DNA of 64,000 bases. Source: Flavobacteriales bacterium (lineage in GTDB: Bacteria > Bacteroidota > Bacteroidia > Flavobacteriales_F > PHOS-HE28). Under the pieces are notes generated by a model. That model had not been told where the DNA came from. It saw nothing but the letters and a program-made list of their open reading frames with translations, and searched no databases. Position numbers and translations under genes: made by a program. Shown one piece after another: positions 18,164 to 28,480 of the stretch (its first letter is position 1; the number at the start of each line of letters is the position of its first letter). The stretch spans positions 503,711 to 567,710 of the forward strand of contig JADJLR010000003.1 of the NCBI GenBank assembly GCA_016710015.1. Reading direction: 5' to 3'.

Positions 18164-21100
18164 TCAACGGATCACGGTAAGCGGGCCGGTGTACGGTTCA
18201 GAGAAACGCTCGTCGTTGAGCTCGATCACGTAGTAGTAGGTACCCACGGGGACATAGCCATCGCGGTATTTGCCATCCCACGGTTGCTTGTAGCCCACAC
18301 TGCGGAAGAGTTGATCACCCCAACGGTTGTACACTTCCACCTCACAATTCGGGAAGAGGTCGATGAAGTCGATCACCCAAGCATCGTTCCGGCCATCGCT
18401 GTTCGGTGTGAAGCCGGTGGGGATCACCACGGTGGGGACCACGGTCACAAGCACCGAATCGGTATCCACACAACCGTTCGGCCCCACTACTGTTAGGCCG
18501 AACCACGTGGTCACCGAAGGCGAGGTGGTCGGGTTTGCTGCCGTAGAATTGCTCACCAAGGTATCCGGTTGCCACGTGAAGGTGGAACCGATCGGACCGG
18601 TCGGAGCTCCGCCAAGGGTCACCGTTTCCGATAGGAAAATGGTGTGGTCCAAGCCCGCATTCGCGATCGGCAATGCCAGTGTCGTAACGGTGATCTGGTC
18701 GGTGGATGAGCAGGGACCATCGGTCACCGTGAGTGTATACACCGCATCGCCTGCTGCCCCTGTTGGGATGGTCACGGTCGGTCTGATCCCAATGACGTTG
18801 CCTTGGTCGTCGGTCCAAGAATAGGTGACCGCACCAGTACTGTTGGAACCGTCCAGTGTGGCCTCTGTCCCGATACAAGCGACTTGGTCCGCACCCGCAT
18901 CCGCCACTACGGTGATCAGCGCATCCACAGTGACCGTGGTATCTACCGTGCAACCATTGAGGTCGGTCACCGTCAACACGTACACACCCGGATCCAACTG
19001 CGCAATATCCTCCGTGACCGCAGTGAAACCACCTGGACCCGACCATTCGAACGTGTAGTTCGGGGTTCCACCGAAGACCGTAACTCCCAGTGCGCCATCC
19101 TCCGCATTGGTACAACTGGCCGGCGTATTCAGATCGATGGTCAACGCAAGGATGTTCGGTTCGGTGATGGTGTACATGAAAACACTGTCGCACCCTACCG
19201 CATCCGTGACCGTGAGGGTATAGGCATCCGGACATAGTTCCGCAGCGGATCCAGAGCCTTGACCAGTGCCCGGTTCCGGACTCCATACAAAGTCCAGCGT
19301 TCCGATACCTCCAACAACGTTAGTGACCACGGTTCCATCGCAAGCGCCGTTGCACTGCACATCCGTCACCTGCGGATCATCCACGATCGGGGCATACGGC
19401 AGCAAGGTGAAGGCGTATGTAGTATCGCATCCCAACTGATCGGTGATCGTCACGGTGTAGTTGCCCGCACACAGCCCGGTGATCTGTTCATCACCTTGGC
19501 CATTGATCTGCTCCGGTCCCCAAACGATGGTGTACGGGCCAACACCCCCGGAAGGCGAAACGCTGGCCATTCCATCGCATGGTCCATTGCATGTCTCGCC
19601 GAGGAAAACAAGTGCAGCATCGATCGCCGTGTTCTCGGTGATCGCGAATGGCAAGGCCACTGTGCAGCCGTTCGCATCGGTGGTGTTCAACACATAGTTG
19701 CCCACGCAGAGGCCACCGATCATGGTAGTGTCCAGTGCGATGGTATCCCCAAAACCATCCGTCCATATGATCGTGTACGGTTCCACGCCACCGGTGATCA
19801 CTGCTGTCGCCGTGCCGATGCAATCCCCAAAGCAGGCGTTGTCCGTGGTGGTCAACTGCACTTCGAGCAAGGGCGGATCAGTGAAGGTGATGGTGATCGT
19901 GGTGTCACATCCATTCACATCGGTGATCTGCACGGTCCAATCACCCGCACACAGGTCCAGGGCAGCATTGTTGCCTTGTCCGTTCGGGGGTTCCGGGGTC
20001 CAGTTGAAGGTATATCCCCCATTACCGCCTTGTGGCGTAACAACGATGGAACCGTCGCATGCTCCGTTGCACGTGATCGGGAGGACCTGCACATCGGCGG
20101 TCAAGAGTTCCGGGCCTAGGATGAGCACTGGAACTTCGAGTGTGCAGCCCGCATCATCGGTGATGGTGACAGTTGCGGTACCCGCGCAAAGTCCTTCCGC
20201 TTGTGGTGTTCCCTGACCCACACCCGGCTCGGGGTCCCAGTTGAACGTGTAGGGCGCGAACCCACCAGTGGGGCCAACGGTAGCTGTTCCATCGCAATCG
20301 CCGAAACAGGTGACCGGAGTGGTACTCAAGTTCGGAATGATCGGGTCGGGTTCAGAGACGTGGGCAGTATCCACCGTGATGCACCCGATCCCGTTGGTGA
20401 CCAACACGAGGTAATCGCCGGCACAAACAGGGGAAAGCACTTCGGTATCCACGAAAAGATCGTTACCGGCCGCATCGTACCAAGCCACGGTACAAGCAGG
20501 CGTACCGCAATTCAGCACCACTTGTACCGAACCATCGCAGATACCCGGACAACTCGTGGTGTCATCCACGGTCGTTGTCACTTCTCCATTACGATCCTGT
20601 ACCGGAACCAGTAAGGATGCGGAACATCCCAAGGCATCGGTCACGAGAACGGTATAGAGTCCTGCGCACAAGCCTTGCAGACTGTCCGTGGTGCCGAAGA
20701 CTCCTGCGGTCGTGGTCCAGAGATAGGTGTATGGGTCGGTCCCGCCCACAGCTTCCACGAAGGACTCACCATCGCATTGGCCGCATTCACTTGGGATGGA
20801 TCCACCGGAAAGCACAAGTGCCGGAGGCTCGGAGATCGTCCACGAGCGTGTCACAAAGCATCCACTGCCATCGGTAACGACCACCTCATAGTCCCCCGGG
20901 CACAGGTCGAAAGCGCCGTTGCTACCTTGACCATTGGGAGGGGCCGGTGTCCAGACGAAAGAGTACCCTCCAGCACCACCGGACGGTGCAACGATGATGC
21001 TTCCCGTACACGTGGCGTTGCATGCCACATTGGTGACCACGGCGTCCAGCACGATGGGGGTCGGTTCTAGGATCAGCACGGAGACCGTTGTATCGCAACC

Positions 21101-24100
21101 AATGGAATCGGAGATCAGCACTTCATAGACACCAGCGCAGAGTTCCGTGACTTGCGGCGTACCCTGCCCAACGATCGGCTCCGGCGACCACACGAATGTG
21201 TATGGCTCAATACCTCCGAACGGCCCGACCGTAGCGGACCCATCGCAAACACCGTTACAGGATACAGGGGAACTGCTGATATTCGGGACCAAGGTGATGG
21301 AAGGCGAGACCGAGGCGGTCGCCAACGCAACGCAGCCACTTCCGTTCGTGACTTGGACCGTGTACACTCCTTCGCAGAGGTTGGTCAACGTGGTCACATC
21401 TTGGGCCAGTACGTTACCGTCGGCATCCGTCCATTCAATGGTACACGGATCCACGCTACAGTTGAAACTCACGGACACCACAGCATCACACGCACTGGAA
21501 CAAAGCTTCATGCCATCCATGGTCTCCAACACTTCAGCACTTCCATCCGGAACAGGAACCACGAGTTGAACGAAACAACCGAAAGCATCCCTCACAGTAA
21601 CGGAGTAGACCCCGCCGCACAGACCTACCGGAGCTTGATCCGTGCTGACTTCCACACCGCCCACCAACCAACTGAAGGTGTACGGCTGCGTTCCACCTTG
21701 GACCGTGATGGATCCTGTGCCATCGCAATTCGGACAACTGCTTGGCGTGCTGGTCGCAGAGGCTTGCAATGGCGCTGGTTCCGTGATGACGAATGTTCGT
21801 GCGAGCGTACATCCATTGTCATCCGTGATCAGCACGGAAACATTGCCTGCACAGAAACCGAAGGCTGCGGAAGAGCCTTGCCCAGCAGCAGGCGCGGGTG
21901 TCCATTGATAGTCGTAATTGCCCGTACCGCCGGTTACAAGCAAGGTGATGTTGCCATCGCACACGCCGGCACATGCGGTGCCGATCACAATGGAATTGAA
22001 CAGGGCCAAAGGCGCAGGTTCGGTGATCAAGACCTCTTGTGTGGTGATGCAACCAGCACCATCTTCCACGGAAAGCTCATAGACCATGGCGCAGAGTCCC
22101 GATACGGAAGGCGTTCCTTGTCCTGCGAACGGTTCCGGAACCCATGTGAAGGTGAAGGCTGGTGTGCCACCCACGATGCCTACGGTAGCGCTACCGTCAC
22201 ATTCCCCAGAGCAACTGACCGGCGATGAACTGACGTTCAAGGTCACTGTGACCGGCACATCGACCACTGCGGTATCGATGGTGACACAACCCGATGCATT
22301 CGTTACGGAAACGTAGTAATCCCCAGGGCACAAGCCAGAAACCGTGTTGGTGGAGTTGCCGAGGTCGTTGCCCATGGCATCGGTCCATGCGATGGTACAC
22401 GGACCATCCACACAGTTGAACGCAACGCTCACCATTCCGTCGCACGTATTGGGGCAACTGGTGATGCCATCCACGGTCACGATCTCCTCACCATCCGAGT
22501 CGGTGATCAATACCGTGCGCTGCAACGAACAGCCATTGTCATCGGTAAGCGTGGCGGTATATAGACCAGCACAAAGTCCATTCAGCGTCTCGGTGGAACC
22601 CACCACCACGTTCAGTGCATTGGTCCATTCGATCCCAACGGATCCAGTTCCTCCACCGAATGTGGCTGTTGCCGTTCCTATACAAACTTGGCATTGGCTC
22701 GGTGTTGTTGCCACAGTCAGCGTAAGAGGGGCTGGTTCGACCGTGTTGTACGAACCGGTGGAAGAGCACCCGAGCGCATCGGTCACGACCACATTCCACG
22801 TACCGGCACAAAGCCCCGTAATGGTATTGGTGCCTTGGCCCGCAGGGGGCTGCGGAGACCACTGGAATGTGAGTGCTCCTTGCCCACCGGTCGTGGTAAG
22901 TACCACGGAGCCATCACATATCCCAGCGCAAGGCGGGTTCGTGAGCTCGGCTGATGCAATGAGTGGTGGCGGCTCGGTGATCAGGACCTGTGCAACGATC
23001 GAGCAGCCCGTGGCATCCGTAATGGTGACCTGCACCGGACCCGCGCAGAAACCCGAAGCAGTAGGCGTGTTCTGACCGGTCGTCGGTGGAGGTGACCACA
23101 GATAGGTATAGGGTTCAACGCCACCGGTCGGCCCAACGGTTGCAGTGCCGTCGCAGGTTCCGTTGCACGATGTCGGTGTGCTGCTGCTGTTAGGAAGGAT
23201 ATCCGCACTTGGCAAAATAGTGAATGCCAAGGTCGTATCGCACCCGTTCGCATCGGTCAGCGTCACCTCGTATGCGACGTTGGAACACAAGCCGATCGCT
23301 TGGAACGTGCCTTGTCCGCCACCCGGCGCCGGTTGCCAGTTCGCTATGATCGGTCCAGTGCCACCCAAAGGAGCAACGGTCGCAGTTCCGGTACACGGCC
23401 CAGCGCAGGTTTCTGGTGTGGTCACCAAGCCGGGCAGGATAGGTGGTGGAGCAAGGATCTCGAAGGTCAGTGTGGTATCGCATCCTGCGGCATCGGAAAC
23501 GGTGACCGTGTATACACCCGCACACAGGTCGGTCACATTTGGTGTTCCTTGTCCGGAGCCAGGGGCAGGTGCCCAGAGGAACGCATAAGGGGCCGTACCG
23601 CCAGTGATCACAGGAATGGAGCAGGTCCCGTTGCAATCGCCTGCACAACTCACGTCGGTCGTTTCCAAGGTCGGCTCCAGCTGCAACGGCTCAAGAATGG
23701 TGAAGGTGATGGTGGTATCGCAGCCTCCCGAAGTGATCGTCAACGACCAATCGCCAGCACAGAGCCCACCGGCATTGGGTGTTCCTTGGCCGAACTGAGG
23801 CTGTGGGACCCAGTTGTAGGTGTACGTTCCGTTCCCACCAGTGGGTGCCGTGAGAATGGTCCCGTTGCATTCACCTGCGCAGGTCACATCGGTCTGCGTC
23901 GCATTTGACAGGATCGGCGGTGGTGATGTAATGGTGAAGGATACTGTGGTATCACAGCCTGCCGCATCTGAAACGGTAAGTGAATAGGCTTGTGGGCACA
24001 ACCCCGTTACGGAAGCCGTTCCTTGTCCAGCGCCAGGTGCCGGATCCCAGAAATAGATGTAGTTCGGCAGCCCGCCTCCAGCGATCACGCCTGCCGCACC

Positions 24101-27100
24101 ATCGCAAACATTGCTGCATGAAGCAGGAGTCAATTGCAGCGAAAGCGTGATGGGCACTTCATCGCCAATGGTGAATTGCTGGGTGATGGTGCAGCCGCTC
24201 AAGTCCGTGATCAGCACAGCATAGTCACCAATACAGAGATCGGTAACTGACGGTGTTCCTTGGCCGTTCGGTGAACCGGGCGACCACAGGTAGGTGTATC
24301 CTGGTGATCCGCCGGAAACCAGCACGGAAGCCGTTCCATCGCAAGTGCCGCTACAGGTAAGGTCGGTCTGGGATGGAGTGACCTGCAACGGTGGCGGCTC
24401 CAGAATGGTGAAGTTCAAGGTGGTGTCGCAGCCATTCGCATCGGTGATCAGCAAGGTGTACGGCCCTGCACAAAGTTCGGTCGCATCGGTCGTTCCCTGT
24501 CCACCACCAGGTGCAGGAGACCAGAGGAAGGTGTAGCCCGGTACGCCACCGCTTACGGTCGCTGTTGCGGTTCCGTCGCACACACCGGCACAACTTGCAT
24601 CCGTGGTCGCGATCGATGCAATGATCGGCGGGGGCTCATTCACCGTAAGCGTAATGGTGGTATCGCACGCGCCGGAGGTGATCGTCACCATCCAATCGCC
24701 AGCGCACAAGCCGCTGGCATTCGCAGTACCCTGCCCAACGGGTGGAGCCGGTTCCCAGTTGTAGCTGAACACACCAGAACCTCCGGTTGGAGCGAGGTCA
24801 ATGGAGCCATTGCAATCGCCTGCGCAGGTCGCATCGTTCACGGTGGCATTGGGTTCGATCGGCGGTGGCGCGGTGATGGTGAAGGAGATGGTGGTATCGC
24901 AACCCACCGCATCGGTAACGGTGAGTGAATAGGCCTGCGGACACAAACCGGTCACGTTGGCCGTGCCCTGGCCTGCGCCCGGCTGCGGTGCCCAGAGGTA
25001 GATGAAGCCTCCTGCCCCGCCACTCGCGATCACGCCTGCTGTTCCATCGCAAACACCCGGGCAGCTCGCCGGTGTCATTTGCAGCGAGATCAGAATGGGA
25101 GCCGCCTCGAGGATGGTGAACACCTGCGTCAGGGTGCATCCATTGTTATCGGTGATAAGCACTTGGTAGTTGCCTGCGCAGAGATCGCTTACCGATGCGG
25201 TGCCTTGGCCCGTTGGCGATCCGGGACTCCAGAGGTAGGTGTAATCGGGCGTTCCACCGGCTACCACCACGGAAGCCGTTCCATCGCACAATGTGCCACA
25301 GGTCACATCGGTCTGGCTCGGTGTGGCCGTGAGCGGCAACGGTTCCAGAATAGTGAAGTTGAGGGTGGTGTCGCACCCGTTGTTGTCCGTAACCAGCAAG
25401 GTGTGCGGCCCTGCGCAAAGTCCGGTGACATTCGCGGTGCCTTGTCCAGCGCCGGGTGATGGTGACCACAGGTAGGTGTAGTTCGGCACTCCGCCGGAAA
25501 CATCGGCCATGGCCGTTCCATCGCAAACCCCAGTACAGGTCACATCCGTCGTCGTGAGCGCCACAGCAATGGGAGGCGGCGCATTCACGACGAAATTCAC
25601 GGTAGTGTCGCAGCCTGCAATGTCCGTCACTGTTACATCATATGGACCGGGGCAAAGGCCAGTGATCGTTGGTGATCCTTGTCCGCTCGGTGGTGTGGGC
25701 ACCCACAAGAAGGTGTATCCCGGCGATCCGCCCGATACCGTAAGAGTGATCTCTCCATCGCAGGTATTCGAACAGGTCGCATCGGTGACCGCGCCTTGCA
25801 CCATGAAGGCGGGTGGTGCATCGATGATGATGGAGATCAACGTATCGCAGCCCGTGGGTTGATCCGTGACGAGCACGGTGTAGAAACCCGCACAAAGTCC
25901 GGTGACGTTCGCGGTGCCTTGTCCGGTACCCGGTTCAGGCGACCACAGGAAACCATAAGGTCCCACCCCACCACTCGGAACGATATCGACCGTACCATCA
26001 CAGGAGCCCGAACAACTCGCCGGTGTCGTGGTCACGCTCACCAGGATCGGTGGCGGCTCGGCGATGGTGAATGTCAGCGTGGTATCGCAACCGTTGGCAT
26101 CGGCGAGCGTAACGCTGTAGTCCCCTGCGCACAATTCAGTCGCCGAAAAGGTCCCTTGTCCGGTGATGGTTCCCGGCCCCCAAGTCGCGGTCAGGGTACC
26201 TGTTCCACCGGTCGGAGCTACGGTGGCCGTTCCATCGCATTCCCCAAAACAACCGGCATTCGTGAAGGTGAGGTTCGGCGCGATGGGCGCGAGGTTGAAG
26301 ACGAAGGTGGTATCGAAGATGCAGTTGTTGGCATCGGTGATGCGCAAGGTGTTCGAGCCTGCACACAGCGCATTGAAAGAGGAGTTCGTACCCGCTCCGT
26401 TGTTCCAACTGTAGGTATGCGGTGACACACCACCGATGGCCAAAGCGGTGCGCGTACCATCGCACACACCAGCACAGCTTGGTGGTGTTCCTTGGCCGAA
26501 GAAGATCACGCCAACCGGCCCGGGTTCGGTCACGTTCACTTGGGCTGGACAAGAGATCCCTTGACCCACATCCGTAACGACCACCAATTGAGGGCCTCCG
26601 CAGGCCGTTGTCCAAGTCATACTGGGCGGTCCACCGAACAACCATGAATACGTGAAGTTGTTACTTCCACCACTGGCAGAAACCGTCACGGTGGCGTTAC
26701 ATTCTCCACGGCAGCGCACACCGAATCCGTTGAAATTGGAGATCAACTGTGCATTCACGGTAAAGGGGATCTGCCCAGGACCGGTTCCGCATACATTGAT
26801 GTCCCGATCCACTTCGCCATCTGACGGAGCATCCACTCCCCAAGACCTTACTTCATCTTGCACCACTAAAAAGGAACCCGCAGGGCGCAACACGCCATTC
26901 AGGGCAGAAGCATCCGGAATTGAGCGAAGGAACACCATGGCATTACCGGCAAGGAATTCCTTTTGTCCACGGCCTTCGACCCGAAGTTCCCTTGCATCGA
27001 TCCGCGCTTGATTACCGATCAAGGTTCCTTGCTGCAGGCGCAGATCACCGGTGGTCTTCAGGTCGCTGATCACGGACCATGACCCATTGCCATTGAAGAG

Positions 27101-27538
27101 GATGTCCGCAGCGATCGGCCTTCCACGCAGGTCCAGTTCCACGCCTTCGTGCCGCACCACCAAATTGATCGGTCCGGTCGCATTCCAAGCCACATCACCT
27201 TGCATGGACCACCCCCCTGCGATGTTCATATCCGCCGCAGCGCTACCGACCATCCGCACGGGTGCCGCATTGCCATCCATGGAAAGGGACTTGCACCAGG
27301 AGGTATTCCGTAAGGTGATCGATGTGACCGTGGTCGATGTGATCACCACATCCTCGTTCACCCGAGGAACGCCAGCGCCACCGGGGCCATTCTGCGTACT
27401 ACTCCAATGCGTGCCATCGTTCCAATCGCCGGAGCCTCCCACCCAAAATTTGGACTGCGCGTGTACCGCAATGGAAGCGACCGATCCGAGAAGGATCAGG
27501 AGACACTGGAACAGGGTATGGGTTCTTTTCACGAGCAT
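18164..27538 (-). CDS. giant SprB-repeat gliding/adhesion protein with T9SS type-B sorting domain
   Basis: A 3124-residue secreted protein. A signal peptide (residues 1-28, ending VHAQ) precedes an N-terminal beta domain (about 29-255; FWVGGSGDWNDGTHW) seen on many Bacteroidota surface proteins. About 33 SprB-type repeats (PF13573) of around 79 residues follow, with the core C-x-x-x-CDGTATVxxxGGxxPYTYxW, GQGT, LCAGxYxVTVTDxxGCDTT. Then come two PKD/Ig-like domains (about 2877-3040) and a CHU_C type B sorting domain (PTGFTPNSDGRNDAWVI, YNRWGDQLF, WDGKY, VPVGTYYYVIEL). SprB of Flavobacterium johnsoniae is the mobile gliding adhesin of 6497 residues; this protein is about half as long. The start codon follows directly after the upstream PorP stop (TAGATG), and a second PorP gene starts three bases after its own stop. 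Whether it drives gliding or only adhesion cannot be told here. Confidence 0.93.
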   Translation of the reverse strand: MLVKRTHTLFQCLLILLGSVASIAVHAQSKFWVGGSGDWNDGTHWSSTQNGPGGAGVPRVNEDVVITSTTVTSITLRNTSWCKSLSMDGNAAPVRMVGSAAADMNIAGGWSMQGDVAWNATGPINLVVRHEGVELDLRGRPIAADILFNGNGSWSVISDLKTTGDLRLQQGTLIGNQARIDARELRVEGRGQKEFLAGNAMVFLRSIPDASALNGVLRPAGSFLVVQDEVRSWGVDAPSDGEVDRDINVCGTGPGQIPFTVNAQLISNFNGFGVRCRGECNATVTVSASGGSNNFTYSWLFGGPPSMTWTTACGGPQLVVVTDVGQGISCPAQVNVTEPGPVGVIFFGQGTPPSCAGVCDGTRTALAIGGVSPHTYSWNNGAGTNSSFNALCAGSNTLRITDANNCIFDTTFVFNLAPIAPNLTFTNAGCFGECDGTATVAPTGGTGTLTATWGPGTITGQGTFSATELCAGDYSVTLADANGCDTTLTFTIAEPPPILVSVTTTPASCSGSCDGTVDIVPSGGVGPYGFLWSPEPGTGQGTANVTGLCAGFYTVLVTDQPTGCDTLISIIIDAPPAFMVQGAVTDATCSNTCDGEITLTVSGGSPGYTFLWVPTPPSGQGSPTITGLCPGPYDVTVTDIAGCDTTVNFVVNAPPPIAVALTTTDVTCTGVCDGTAMADVSGGVPNYTYLWSPSPGAGQGTANVTGLCAGPHTLLVTDNNGCDTTLNFTILEPLPLTATPSQTDVTCGTLCDGTASVVVAGGTPDYTYLWSPGSPTGQGTASVSDLCAGNYQVLITDNNGCTLTQVFTILEAAPILISLQMTPASCPGVCDGTAGVIASGGAGGFIYLWAPQPGAGQGTANVTGLCPQAYSLTVTDAVGCDTTISFTITAPPPIEPNATVNDATCAGDCNGSIDLAPTGGSGVFSYNWEPAPPVGQGTANASGLCAGDWMVTITSGACDTTITLTVNEPPPIIASIATTDASCAGVCDGTATATVSGGVPGYTFLWSPAPGGGQGTTDATELCAGPYTLLITDANGCDTTLNFTILEPPPLQVTPSQTDLTCSGTCDGTASVLVSGGSPGYTYLWSPGSPNGQGTPSVTDLCIGDYAVLITDLSGCTITQQFTIGDEVPITLSLQLTPASCSNVCDGAAGVIAGGGLPNYIYFWDPAPGAGQGTASVTGLCPQAYSLTVSDAAGCDTTVSFTITSPPPILSNATQTDVTCAGECNGTILTAPTGGNGTYTYNWVPQPQFGQGTPNAGGLCAGDWSLTITSGGCDTTITFTILEPLQLEPTLETTDVSCAGDCNGTCSIPVITGGTAPYAFLWAPAPGSGQGTPNVTDLCAGVYTVTVSDAAGCDTTLTFEILAPPPILPGLVTTPETCAGPCTGTATVAPLGGTGPIIANWQPAPGGGQGTFQAIGLCSNVAYEVTLTDANGCDTTLAFTILPSADILPNSSSTPTSCNGTCDGTATVGPTGGVEPYTYLWSPPPTTGQNTPTASGFCAGPVQVTITDATGCSIVAQVLITEPPPLIASAELTNPPCAGICDGSVVLTTTGGQGALTFQWSPQPPAGQGTNTITGLCAGTWNVVVTDALGCSSTGSYNTVEPAPLTLTVATTPSQCQVCIGTATATFGGGTGSVGIEWTNALNVVVGSTETLNGLCAGLYTATLTDDNGCSLQRTVLITDSDGEEIVTVDGITSCPNTCDGMVSVAFNCVDGPCTIAWTDAMGNDLGNSTNTVSGLCPGDYYVSVTNASGCVTIDTAVVDVPVTVTLNVSSSPVSCSGECDGSATVGIVGGTPAFTFTWVPEPFAGQGTPSVSGLCAMVYELSVEDGAGCITTQEVLITEPAPLALFNSIVIGTACAGVCDGNITLLVTGGTGNYDYQWTPAPAAGQGSSAAFGFCAGNVSVLITDDNGCTLARTFVITEPAPLQASATSTPSSCPNCDGTGSITVQGGTQPYTFSWLVGGVEVSTDQAPVGLCGGVYSVTVRDAFGCFVQLVVPVPDGSAEVLETMDGMKLCSSACDAVVSVSFNCSVDPCTIEWTDADGNVLAQDVTTLTNLCEGVYTVQVTNGSGCVALATASVSPSITLVPNISSSPVSCNGVCDGSATVGPFGGIEPYTFVWSPEPIVGQGTPQVTELCAGVYEVLISDSIGCDTTVSVLILEPTPIVLDAVVTNVACNATCTGSIIVAPSGGAGGYSFVWTPAPPNGQGSNGAFDLCPGDYEVVVTDGSGCFVTRSWTISEPPALVLSGGSIPSECGQCDGESFVEAVGGTDPYTYLWTTTAGVFGTTDSLQGLCAGLYTVLVTDALGCSASLLVPVQDRNGEVTTTVDDTTSCPGICDGSVQVVLNCGTPACTVAWYDAAGNDLFVDTEVLSPVCAGDYLVLVTNGIGCITVDTAHVSEPDPIIPNLSTTPVTCFGDCDGTATVGPTGGFAPYTFNWDPEPGVGQGTPQAEGLCAGTATVTITDDAGCTLEVPVLILGPELLTADVQVLPITCNGACDGSIVVTPQGGNGGYTFNWTPEPPNGQGNNAALDLCAGDWTVQITDVNGCDTTITITFTDPPLLEVQLTTTDNACFGDCIGTATAVITGGVEPYTIIWTDGFGDTIALDTTMIGGLCVGNYVLNTTDANGCTVALPFAITENTAIDAALVFLGETCNGPCDGMASVSPSGGVGPYTIVWGPEQINGQGDEQITGLCAGNYTVTITDQLGCDTTYAFTLLPYAPIVDDPQVTDVQCNGACDGTVVTNVVGGIGTLDFVWSPEPGTGQGSGSAAELCPDAYTLTVTDAVGCDSVFMYTITEPNILALTIDLNTPASCTNAEDGALGVTVFGGTPNYTFEWSGPGGFTAVTEDIAQLDPGVYVLTVTDLNGCTVDTTVTVDALITVVADAGADQVACIGTEATLDGSNSTGAVTYSWTDDQGNVIGIRPTVTIPTGAAGDAVYTLTVTDGPCSSTDQITVTTLALPIANAGLDHTIFLSETVTLGGAPTGPIGSTFTWQPDTLVSNSTAANPTTSPSVTTWFGLTVVGPNGCVDTDSVLVTVVPTVVIPTGFTPNSDGRNDAWVIDFIDLFPNCEVEVYNRWGDQLFRSVGYKQPWDGKYRDGYVPVGTYYYVIELNDERFSEPYTGPLTVIR
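18911..26755 (-). repeat. coding SprB repeats, about 33 units with a four-unit higher-order period
   Basis: Single units are about 235 bp, but the array also has a longer period. The variant units containing VAFNC or VLNC recur at 951-954 bp (matching positions 22377, 21423 and 20472). In the other half a matching stretch recurs at 945 bp (24399 and 25344). Each longer unit holds four SprB repeats of different type, so the array grew by duplication of four-repeat blocks. Confidence 0.8.
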
Positions 27539-28480
27539 CTAGTCGAAGGCTGGACAACTGATCATGCGTTTTCCCACAGACTCTTTCTTGCACGGTGTGA
27601 TCGCCAGGATCACCTCGTGGGTATTGGAACTCGCCACTCGCAACCGCGATGTGGTGATGTCATAGCTGTATCCGAATTGGAAATACTGCAGGAAGCCGAT
27701 CTTGATCATGGCCACCAAGGCATCGCCATTGCGGTAGCCCAGACCGAGGCCATACGTGCGGTTCCATTCCACCATGGCGTTGATATCGAAGGCTATCGGC
27801 GCCCCCCCTGCGAACTTGATCAAGGCGCTGGGAATGAAGGCGGTCTTGCGCCCGATCCGGTACTTGTACCCTCCACTGGCCATGATGTGTCGCACCAAAC
27901 GCGAATCCACCCCCACATCCTTCATCTTGTTCCCGAGGATCTGTTGAATGGACAAACCCGCCCAACCCTTCTTCCCATACATCCAGATGCCCGGTGTCAC
28001 CTCCGGATAGACCAGGGCCGATGACTTGCTGTTCACCACCGGATCATTGTAATTACCAAGGGTGATGTCCCCGACCGCCAGTTTCACTTGGCGTGCTCCG
28101 GCAAAAACCCCCATGCTCAGGAAGAAGTTGCGGGACATTTGAATGTGGTACGCATAGGCGAGCAGAAAGCTGGTGTAGCCGAAGTTGCCGGCATCATCCG
28201 CCTCGATGAAAGCACCGATGCCGTGCTTGTTCGCTTGGAAGGGTTTGCCCTTGGGCCGTAGGGATCCGTGCATGCTCATCCAACCGGTGGTGGGCGCACC
28301 GGGATAGCCCACCCATTGTTGGCGATAGCCCAAGCGCATGTCCAGACAATCCTTGCTCCCAGCGACCGCAGGGTTGATGCTGAATTGGTTGAACACGTAC
28401 TGCGAGTACTGCGCGATCTGTTGGCCACGCACCGATCCGGCACTCGCCAACAGAAAGAGAAAGGCCCAGCGCAGGTTCAT
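27539..28480 (-). CDS. PorP/SprF family type IX secretion system membrane protein (first copy)
   Basis: A 313-residue outer-membrane protein. The chosen ATG gives a clean signal peptide (MNLRWAFLFLLASAGSVRG) followed by the PorP/SprF opening QIAQYSQYVFNQFSINPAVAGSK, then YRQQWVGYPGAP, barrel strands, and the C-terminal FQFGYSYDIT and NTHEVILAI. A longer frame upstream adds 53 residues with no signal sequence and lies inside the neighbouring gene, so I reject it. The chosen ATG overlaps the stop of the upstream type-B cargo gene as ATGA, and the giant SprB-repeat gene follows with no gap. Confidence 0.92.
   Translation of the reverse strand: MNLRWAFLFLLASAGSVRGQQIAQYSQYVFNQFSINPAVAGSKDCLDMRLGYRQQWVGYPGAPTTGWMSMHGSLRPKGKPFQANKHGIGAFIEADDAGNFGYTSFLLAYAYHIQMSRNFFLSMGVFAGARQVKLAVGDITLGNYNDPVVNSKSSALVYPEVTPGIWMYGKKGWAGLSIQQILGNKMKDVGVDSRLVRHIMASGGYKYRIGRKTAFIPSALIKFAGGAPIAFDINAMVEWNRTYGLGLGYRNGDALVAMIKIGFLQYFQFGYSYDITTSRLRVASSNTHEVILAITPCKKESVGKRMISCPAFD

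Noticed and set aside
9431..26755. Regular repeats that could be mistaken for CRISPR or satellite DNA
   Set aside because: Units are 235-245 bp, divergent, without unique spacers, and keep one reading frame throughout; they encode protein domains.
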